Position numbers and translations under genes: made by a program. DNA of 41,152 bases, taken from the NCBI GenBank assembly GCA_030917065.1, contig JAUPVL010000042.1:1-41152 (forward strand). The letters run 5' to 3'. The notes beneath the pieces are model-generated. The model did not search any database. It was not told where the DNA came from and was given only the letters and a program-made list of their open reading frames with translations. Shown here one piece after another: positions 15,561 through 21,245 of this stretch. Every line of letters begins with the position of its first letter. Position 1 is the stretch's first letter. The stretch comes from Patescibacteria group bacterium. Its GTDB lineage: Bacteria > Patescibacteriota > Saccharimonadia > CAILAD01 > BJGX01.

Positions 15561-15676
15561 GTACAAAATGATACAAATAGCCAATTTAATGTAATTATTA
15601 ATATATCTATGACACTAAATACACGTGTTTTAACAGGTATAGAGCTATATAAATACAAATAAACTGACAAAAACTA

Positions 15677-15705
15677 TTGACAAGTTTTAATATATTTGCT
15701 ATACT
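15677..15705 (+). promoter_or_regulatory. Consensus promoter of the 63-aa gene and downstream RNA
   Basis: TTGACA (15677-15682), 17-bp spacer, TATACT (15700-15705). Start near 15712 leaves a ~46-nt leader before GTG 15758. No clear promoter is seen between here and 17532, so this may drive the whole RNA-rich unit. Confidence 0.85.
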
Positions 15706-15757
15706 ACCAATCAGTTCTTTGAAGTGCCAATTTCCAAAACCTTTATAGGGGGATTCT

Positions 15758-15949
15758 GTGGCTAGCACGTTCACTCGCAAGTGTGGCATGGCCACTCGCA
15801 CTCCTTCTGCCTTGACTTGGGCAGTCGTGGTCGAGTGCGGCAACGGGGAGGTGCACTACTTCGAACGTAGTGCTTGCCACCCCGACGCCGTCGTGGCGTA
15901 CATCCAGCGGGAGTTTCCCGACTGTGACTACGTCATGGCTCTGGCCTAA
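15758..15949 (+). CDS. Small GC-rich hypothetical protein (63 aa), GTG start
   Basis: Unrecognised, soluble-looking protein with three Cys; core strands ALTWAVVVECGNGEVHYF then a helix (DAVVAYIQREF). It reads like a small alpha/beta domain. GTG 15758 has AGGGGG 5 nt upstream. Codon use is strongly GC-biased relative to neighbours. It is the 5' cistron of a transcript that continues into a hammerhead and the large structured RNA. Confidence 0.65.
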   Translation: MASTFTRKCGMATRTPSALTWAVVVECGNGEVHYFERSACHPDAVVAYIQREFPDCDYVMALA

Positions 15950-16122
15950 CGACTTCGGATCGGGGGCTTGATAAGTCCTGGCAACAGAAGCCTGTAGAGT
16001 GAGCAAAAAGAAGCTCTATAGACACTATCCGAGTATGCTCTCGACAAAAGCCGCCTGGTAGTAGGCATTGAAGCCCGAGCAATCGAGCAACTACCAACCT
16101 CGTCTGATATATCAGACGAGGA

Positions 16123-16190
16123 GCAAGTCTGCTGGTAAAGTGCCAGCACTGATGAGCCCGAACTATCTAGTTCAACTAGGGCGAAACTGC
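16123..16190 (+). ncRNA. Type III hammerhead ribozyme (HHR-3)
   Basis: Core CTGATGA at 16149-16155 and GAAA at 16183-16186. Stem I is TGCTGG/CCAGCA (16130-16135, 16143-16148). Stem II is GCCC/GGGC capped by GAACT/AGTTC (16160-16173). The cut site is GUC, after C16129. Stem III is short: GC-a-AGT against ACTGC with one bulged A. It directly follows a 12-bp perfect hairpin and separates the 63-aa gene from the large RNA. The weak stem III is the only departure from consensus. Confidence 0.82.
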
Positions 16191-16859
16191 ACTTTGTAAA
16201 TACTAATTCTGTGGATGTGGCCAGTGCTACATATTAAAACATACCAATAGCAGATTGGCCGCCCACAGAAATGGTAAATACAATATCCGAACCTTGTCAT
16301 TATGAGCAGTAGCTTTCGAACCGAGTATATAGGTATATATATTTAGTTCGAAAGCTATGTGCTTTCAAAAAGATAGTAAGGTCACAGCAAATGGCGGGAC
16401 TGCTGCCTCACTGATGACCTGCCTGTAGTATGCGCGTTTCCCGACACGATCGGGCCGATGCATCTACGGGCGAAATCATGAACTGATATATATGAGAGTA
16501 TATATCAGCTTCAACTGCTTGGGTGTCGCAGCTCTTCGTGAAAGCGGATGAGCGCCACCCGAGCAGGATATCGCTGCCACAACAATCTGGTCGGAGAGGC
16601 ATCAACTTCGACGCACTGCTCAAAACGGCGTCAAGTCGGGTGAGAGTGGTGTTCTGCGTACGTCCTTCGCAGACAGTAGGGAGGTAATAATTGATCCGAG
16701 CCCGTGCAGAATCCTGCGCCGCAAACAACGCGACTCTGATAAGAGTGGGTAAAAAAAAGTCGGATCCGGGGACCCTAGTGGCCAATGATGATGTTCCTTC
16801 CCCGGTGCACGAGTGGGTGAAACCACGAGTGTTCATGAAAGGGAACGTCAAGCTCGCGG

Positions 16860-16901
16860 CAGCTCGTCGCTCTCCGTCAGTAGACGGATTGAGCGCAGCT
16901 G
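16860..16901 (+). repeat. Covarying hairpin, copy 1
   Basis: CAGCT-CGT-CGCTC, apical TCCGTC/GACGGA with loop AGTA, then GAGCG-C-AGCTG. The outer sequence is the same as copy 2 at 17424-17465, while the apical stem differs with pairing preserved. Confidence 0.75.
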
Positions 16902-17423
16902 CCCATATTGCGGAACCCGTCCACGACCTTGCCAGTCGCCTGGTAAGATAGTAGATACGTTGTTCTGCGAGGTCTGAGTCAATCGCCACCCAAAAAGGTA
17001 ACGTGGGGTTGAAACACCCCTGGCGGTAAGATCCCGAAAGAGCTGACGTAATGCTCGAAAAAATGTGCTAACATAGGCCTTTTTCCTTACGATAAAATTC
17101 AGATAGTCGTGAGGTCGTCCACCCCTTTGGGGTCCCACTAGTTGGGGCTCCGGAGGGTCTCAACAAGAGAGCTTGAATTATCAAGCTTTGCTGCTGAGAC
17201 CCTAAAAAGTCTCGAACCTTGTCATTTGATGTTAAGATTTTGCTGGATGGAGCATAGAAGTGCAGATGTAATCCAGCTACTAGGGTGTCAGTGCGCACAT
17301 AAGACCCCCTTCTGAGAAGTGACTAGAGTGGACTGCCCAAACGCAGACAGCTAGACAACTTTGTCAACTCAGATTAAACCAAAAAAAGCCGATAACGCTC
17401 CAATAATTCGGCCCATATCGCGA

Positions 17424-17465
17424 CAGCTCGTCGCTCTCCAGAGTCATCTGGATCGAGCGCAGCTG
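17424..17465 (+). repeat. Covarying hairpin, copy 2
   Basis: CAGCT-CGT-CGCTC, apical TCCAGA/TCTGGA with loop GTCA, then GAGCG-C-AGCTG. Three apical base pairs changed on both sides relative to copy 1, evidence for RNA structure. Confidence 0.75.
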
Positions 17466-17531
17466 CTAAATCCTTGAGTTTCAATCCCGCGACTCAAGCT
17501 CGTACCACACAACACCACTGAAGGAGGTGAA

Positions 17532-17729
17532 ATGGACGAGACCAACGACCTCGACGGCATGATCCAGGCGGCGGATCTCATGCTCACGGTCATGATGGCC
17601 GAGGGCATGACCCCCGCAGAGATCTGCCTGGAGTTCTTCGCGATGGGCCACGAGAGTGGCCACATCTGCGCACAGGCGCACGAAGAGCCCCTCGAGGACG
17701 ACCCCAAGGTGTCCGCCGGCTACCTGTAA
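17532..17729 (+). CDS. Small acidic GC-rich protein (65 aa)
   Basis: Unrecognised, very acidic and Met-rich helical protein (DGMIQAADLMLTVMMAEGMTPAEICLEFF) with two Cys and a His pair (GHESGHICAQAH) that could bind a metal. AAGGAGGTGA upstream is a near-perfect Shine-Dalgarno, 4 nt before the ATG. No promoter is seen close by, so it may share the upstream transcript. Its last seven codons lie inside the repeated 3' RNA element (17706-17779). Codon use is strongly GC-biased. Confidence 0.7.
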   Translation: MDETNDLDGMIQAADLMLTVMMAEGMTPAEICLEFFAMGHESGHICAQAHEEPLEDDPKVSAGYL

Positions 17730-17779
17730 GTGCCGGCACCCGGCCCGAATCTTCACAGATTCGGGCCCCTACCAAAGAA
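17706..17779 (+). repeat. Repeated 3' RNA element, copy 1
   Basis: A ~74-nt element: AAGGTG, GCCGGC-tacctgtaa-GCCGGC arms, a variable hairpin (CCGAATC/GATTCGG) and CCCCTACCAAAGA. It is matched closely by 18312-18383. In this copy the first part is coding (end of the 65-aa gene); in the other copy it is noncoding. Confidence 0.75.
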
Positions 17780-17850
17780 GGTTACAATATAATCTCTTTT
17801 GGTCGGGAAAGTCCCGACTCACTCAGTGAGTAGCACCTTGGAGCAATCAA

Positions 17851-18303
17851 ATGGAAGATTTCAAAGAGTTGTTCGATCGGTTTCTGACCGTCGTGCGTGT
17901 GTCCAACGACATCCCTGACGAGATGACTATCGAGGAGTTTCTGAGCAAGAAGTGGAACTTCTGCGACCCAAGCCCTTGCAACATGAGAGTGGAGGTCACT
18001 TGGGATGGCAGCTACTCCCTGTGGAGCCTTCGCTTCGACAGCACGGGTCGAGTCAACGATGAGCGCCTCTGGATCCGTCGCGACTGCACGCATGAGGAGG
18101 CCATCACCCAGGCCATCGGCCAAAATATGGGCGGCAACGTTGTCGAAATCTTGACCAAAGTCATCCCAGACATTCAGATGACCTCTGGGACTGGTGACGA
18201 TTCGGAGGAGTTCTGGATCGTTTGGGAGTGGTACAGCCCAATTTTCACCGGGAAGGAGGACAGTGGTCTGCAGGACGGAGATTGGCAAGAGGCCTTGCTC
18301 TAG
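17851..18303 (+). CDS. Hypothetical GC-rich protein (150 aa)
   Basis: Unrecognised soluble acidic protein. Pattern: N-terminal helix (MEDFKELFDRFLTVVR), beta strands with Trp (VEVTWDGSYSLWSLRFD), a helix (EEAITQAIGQNMGGNVVEILTKVI) and a final strand (EEFWIVWEWYSPIF), suggesting one compact alpha/beta domain. A TATAAT at 17788-17793 lies upstream with two small leader hairpins (TCGGGA/TCCCGA, CTCAC/GTGAG) and GGAG before the ATG. A second copy of the repeated 3' element follows the stop by 8 nt. GC-biased codons. Confidence 0.7.
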   Translation: MEDFKELFDRFLTVVRVSNDIPDEMTIEEFLSKKWNFCDPSPCNMRVEVTWDGSYSLWSLRFDSTGRVNDERLWIRRDCTHEEAITQAIGQNMGGNVVEILTKVIPDIQMTSGTGDDSEEFWIVWEWYSPIFTGKEDSGLQDGDWQEALL

Positions 18304-18311
18304 AGAGTGCA

Positions 18312-18383
18312 AAGGTGACCGCCGGCTACCTGTAAATGCCGGCACTCGGCTCGAGTCTTTTGACTCGAGCCCCTACCAAAGAT
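18312..18383 (+). repeat. Repeated 3' RNA element, copy 2
   Basis: Near-identical to 17706-17779, but the hairpin is TCGAGTC/GACTCGA with loop TTTT instead of CCGAATC/GATTCGG, so pairing is kept while sequence differs. The shared TACCAAA pairs with TTTGGTA about 21 nt downstream. Here it is fully noncoding. Confidence 0.75.
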
Positions 18384-18425
18384 ATCAAGCACATTGATGC
18401 ATTTGGTAAGAAATCAATAATATAC

Positions 18426-18454
18426 TTGACATAAGAAGTTTAGTTTGGTATAAT
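18426..18454 (+). promoter_or_regulatory. Perfect consensus promoter of the DHH-like gene
   Basis: TTGACA (18426-18431), 17-bp spacer, TATAAT (18449-18454). Start near 18461 gives a ~19-nt leader without an evident Shine-Dalgarno. Confidence 0.88.
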
Positions 18455-18479
18455 ACTGCATTAATTAGACAAATTAGTT

Positions 18480-19589
18480 ATGCAACAAGAATTGACCCCC
18501 AAACAACAAACTGTAGAGCTTATCAAACAAGCCAACCACATACTGCTCGTTACTGGCAAAAACCCCAATAACGACCAGCTTAGTGCTATGGTAGCTCTGG
18601 AACTTATCCTGAAACGTGCAGGCAAACAAGTGAGTGCGATAGTCACTAGTGAACTACCCAAGGTAGCCAAGATACTAGACACCCACACCATTAGTAGAGA
18701 TCTGACCGGTATAAGGGATTTTGTAGTACGACTAGACACCACCAATGTAGAAGTAGACAAACTACGCTATGAGGTCAATGATAACAATATCGAAATAATA
18801 GTATCACCGTTTTCAGGCAATTTTACTTCCCAAGATGCTAGTTTTGACTACGGAGCATACAAATTTGACTTAGTGATAGTACTAGGAGTGAGCCAGATAG
18901 CACGTATAGACTCTATACTCGAGCAAAACCCTACAATATTTGATGGGTTGCACTTGGTAAATATCGATTGCCATAGAAGCAACGAACAGTACGGTAGTGT
19001 GAACTTTGTAGACGCCGGTGCTAGTAGTGTTTGTGAGATGCTAGTAGGTATCATCGAGTCAGTTGCTCAAGGCATGATTGATTATCATGTAGCAACAGCA
19101 TTACTTGCCGGTATCATGGGAGCAACTCAGGGATTTACAAATCAAAACACCTCTGCCAAGAGTCTTACTATAGCTGCCCAGATGATGAGTGGTGGTGCCA
19201 AGCAACAAGATATAGTCAATACATTGTTTGCAGGGCAATCAAATACTGCCAACACTGAGAGCAATAGAGCTGATCGCAATAATGCCAAGACAGAGCTCAA
19301 ATCACATCAATCAAAAAATATCCGCAAAGATGAGCCAAAAGCACAAGAAACTATTGCCCAAAAACTAGCCAAACAAGGTATAGAGCTCACCGAAGAAGGT
19401 GTCGTAGATGCCAGGACAGGCAAGGTACTAGAAGAAGAAGTATTGGATGATGACTTGGACAAAATAAACGATGGGGATGAGCAGAGCTCAAAAAAGTTCA
19501 AAAATCCGCAAGCGGATCAGTCGCACCAGGAAACTTCAAGGGCAAATACACATCAGCAGGCATCCAAGGGCTCTAAAAAAAACCGATAA
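18480..19589 (+). CDS. DHH-family (NrnA-position) protein with degenerate active site
   Basis: The first ~250 residues follow the NrnA-type DHH phosphoesterase fold, and the position before truB-rpsO-pnp is where nrnA normally sits. Catalytic motifs are damaged: the PDxDA motif reads PNNDQ, the strand motif LDTSD reads LGVSQ, and DHH itself reads DCH (163-165). The remainder (NIDCHRSN, NFVDAGASSVCEM) is recognisable. A C-terminal ~115-residue tail is polar and acidic, likely disordered. It probably does not hydrolyse nanoRNA in the usual way; a binding or scaffolding role is inferred. Confidence 0.8.
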   Translation: MQQELTPKQQTVELIKQANHILLVTGKNPNNDQLSAMVALELILKRAGKQVSAIVTSELPKVAKILDTHTISRDLTGIRDFVVRLDTTNVEVDKLRYEVNDNNIEIIVSPFSGNFTSQDASFDYGAYKFDLVIVLGVSQIARIDSILEQNPTIFDGLHLVNIDCHRSNEQYGSVNFVDAGASSVCEMLVGIIESVAQGMIDYHVATALLAGIMGATQGFTNQNTSAKSLTIAAQMMSGGAKQQDIVNTLFAGQSNTANTESNRADRNNAKTELKSHQSKNIRKDEPKAQETIAQKLAKQGIELTEEGVVDARTGKVLEEEVLDDDLDKINDGDEQSSKKFKNPQADQSHQETSRANTHQQASKGSKKNR

Positions 19590-19699
19590 GTCCTCTCGTA
19601 AGAGCATATCTTTGGTATTTAGAGAACTAATATTAACAACCAAGAGCATTGCTTAAATACCTAGCTTAGCAAATTATCTGCTAGACAATCATCCCAGAG

Positions 19700-19755
19700 T
19701 ATAGTAGGATATATCAGTTCTATAACCTTAGAACTTTCATTTCTGGCAACAGAAA
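19700..19755 (+). promoter_or_regulatory. -10 box and hairpin leader of the 74-aa gene
   Basis: TATAGT at 19700-19705 without a good -35. The leader forms AGTTCTA/TAGAACT (19716-19722, 19729-19735) and TTTCTG-GCAA-CAGAAA (19740-19755), a GNRA-capped stem just before the ribosome-binding site. Confidence 0.55.
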
Positions 19756-19774
19756 CAGATCGAGGAGGAATAGA

Positions 19775-19999
19775 ATGTCCTTACTCTGCGAACATACTCA
19801 GGCATTGCTGTTTGGTAGAAATATCACAATATGCGGCCATTGTCGTAAGAGGATTGTAACCCAGAAGGGAAGAAGAAGTTGCCCAAATTGCCATACAGTA
19901 TTTCTGTACTGTGCATCCGACAGTCGTCAGCTCGGAGGGTCTGGAGATGAATTGGCGAGAGAGTACTTCCCTGATCTTGTGTATCAAGGAAGCATATAG
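19775..19999 (+). CDS. Small zinc-ribbon protein (74 aa)
   Basis: A CGHC...CPNC pair (residues ~21-24 and ~36-39) forms a rubredoxin-like zinc ribbon with a basic strand between (RKRIVTQKGRRS); more Cys flank it. Function unknown; nucleic-acid binding is plausible. GAGGAGG is 8 nt before the ATG. It lies between the DHH-like gene and truB and is followed by two hairpins (20014-20038 and 20075-20101) without T tracts. Confidence 0.65.
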   Translation: MSLLCEHTQALLFGRNITICGHCRKRIVTQKGRRSCPNCHTVFLYCASDSRQLGGSGDELAREYFPDLVYQGSI

Positions 20000-20145
20000 A
20001 TAACAATTTGAAGAGCAAATACTGGATAATTATTTGCTATTCATACCTACTAATCAATGCTTCTCAGATAAAATCCCGATCTTAAATACATAGCGATCGG
20101 GACAACTCCTAAGTCCAGTAGGTTATACTGGTTTTGGAAGTTGTT

Positions 20146-20781
20146 ATGATATTTGAACCAGGTATATATTTAGTGAATAAACCCAGAGGCAGAAGTAGTT
20201 TCAGTATAGTGGCGCAAGTACGCCGACTTAGTGGTATCAAAAAGGTAGGTCATGCCGGCACGCTCGACCCCGAAGCTGAGGGGCTACTGATAGTATTGGT
20301 GGGTAAAGACTACACGAGACAATCTGACAAGTTTCTCAAGCTAGATAAGACCTATCAGTTTGACGTAAAACTTGGTGAAAACAGTTCTACAGGTGATGAA
20401 GAAGGCACAAAGACCAAGCTAAGCTCACTAGAGCCCGATATTAATACCATCAAGACCGCTACAAGCCGTTTTGTCGGTGAAATATTGCAAACCCCTCCAC
20501 AATACAGTGCCATCAAGATAAACGGCCAAAGAGCCTACAAAAGCGCCCAAAAAGGCATAAAAGTAGATATAAAACCGAGAAGTATCACCATCAATCATCT
20601 CAAACTGATCAGCTATAAGTATCCAGTATTGAGCCTTGAGGCAGATGTCAGCTCTGGCACTTATATAAGATCGCTCGCTGAAGATATCGGTAAGGAATTA
20701 AAAACAGGGGGATATTGCACGAAGATAGTCAGAACTCGCATAGGTGATTATTATCTTAAAGATGCAATAACACTTGATTAA
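20146..20781 (+). CDS. truB: tRNA pseudouridine-55 synthase, short form
   Basis: TruB makes pseudouridine 55 in tRNA. The catalytic Asp41 is in GHAGTLDPEAEGLL, with YSAIKINGQRAY and SSGTYIRSLAEDIG also present. At 211 aa it ends right after the catalytic domain and lacks the C-terminal PUA-like domain. ATG 20146 is preferred over TTG 20134, since TATACT (20124-20129) places the transcription start near 20136. Next to rpsO and pnp, as in many bacteria. Confidence 0.93.
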   Translation: MIFEPGIYLVNKPRGRSSFSIVAQVRRLSGIKKVGHAGTLDPEAEGLLIVLVGKDYTRQSDKFLKLDKTYQFDVKLGENSSTGDEEGTKTKLSSLEPDINTIKTATSRFVGEILQTPPQYSAIKINGQRAYKSAQKGIKVDIKPRSITINHLKLISYKYPVLSLEADVSSGTYIRSLAEDIGKELKTGGYCTKIVRTRIGDYYLKDAITLD

Positions 20782-20813
20782 ATCTCTTAAATCTGCTACT
20801 ATAAGGTAATCAT

Positions 20814-21080
20814 ATGTTAGCTAAAACTACGAAGAAGAAAGTAATAACTGCGCACTCATCGCACAAAAAAGATACCGGCTCTGCAGAAGTACAGATAGCT
20901 TTGTTTACTGCAAAGATAAATGAACTCACTGAACATCTCAAAGAGCACAAAAAAGACAATCACTCTAGAAGAGGATTGCTCGCGATGGTGAGTAAAAGAC
21001 GTAGACTACTTGACTACTTACAGCGTAAAAGCCCCGAGCGATATGCCGCGGTGATAAAAAAACTCAAATTACGTCGCTAG
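20814..21080 (+). CDS. rpsO: 30S ribosomal protein S15
   Basis: The 88-aa S15 has the conserved GSAEVQIALFTAKINELTEHLKEHKKD...SRRGLLAMVSKRRRLLDYL. TATAAG (20800-20805) ends 8 nt before the ATG, predicting a leaderless mRNA, so the classical S15 leader autoregulation is not expected. Followed by pnp after 165 bp. Confidence 0.97.
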   Translation: MLAKTTKKKVITAHSSHKKDTGSAEVQIALFTAKINELTEHLKEHKKDNHSRRGLLAMVSKRRRLLDYLQRKSPERYAAVIKKLKLRR

Positions 21081-21245
21081 TAATATAGTCCAAAACATCT
21101 AGACATATGTGATTGAAAATAGAATAATTAAACTATTCACGTGGTTGGTGATAGAGTTGTCTGATTATAAAATGTGTTCATGTTTATAATAAAATAACTC
21201 TCTTATCGAACAGTGGATGTTTGAAGAAGGAAAAACTATAAATTT

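Larger units (their letters stand above)
15950..17520 (+). ncRNA. Large ornate structured RNA region (~1.5 kb)
   Basis: About 1.57 kb without a credible ORF but full of helices: a 24-nt perfect palindrome 16098-16121; TTCTGTGG/CCACAGAA 16207-16270; 12-bp TAGCTTTCGAAC arm 16310-16357; CTGATATATA arm 16483-16508; CCTTACGA/TCGTGAGG 17085-17114; AGGGTCTCA/TGAGACCCT 17154-17203 enclosing AGCTTGA/TCAAGCT; GCTGGAT/ATCCAGC 17242-17277. U-G pairs valid only on the plus strand favour this orientation. A 14-mer (CGAACCTTGTCATT) occurs at 16288 and 17213, and one covarying hairpin occurs twice. It begins with a hammerhead. Not recognised as a group I/II intron, rRNA, tmRNA or RNase P. Confidence 0.65.

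Noticed and set aside
16411..16475. Possible fourth hammerhead (CTGATGA ... CGAAA)
   Set aside because: A helix CCTGTAG/CTACGGG exists, but 4 unpaired bases follow CTGATGA, no stem I hairpin precedes it and no stem III partner for ATCATG is found. CTGATGA also pairs in another helix (AGGTCA/TGACCT).
16408..16989. Minus-strand 193-codon open frame
   Set aside because: It lies opposite the structured RNA, has an Arg/Ser/Ala/Thr-rich low-quality sequence, no ribosome-binding site, and plus-strand U-G pairs show the other strand is the RNA.
15950..17520. Group I or group II intron
   Set aside because: No domain V hairpin, no GUGYG/AY ends, no P7/P3 core sequences and no interrupted gene.
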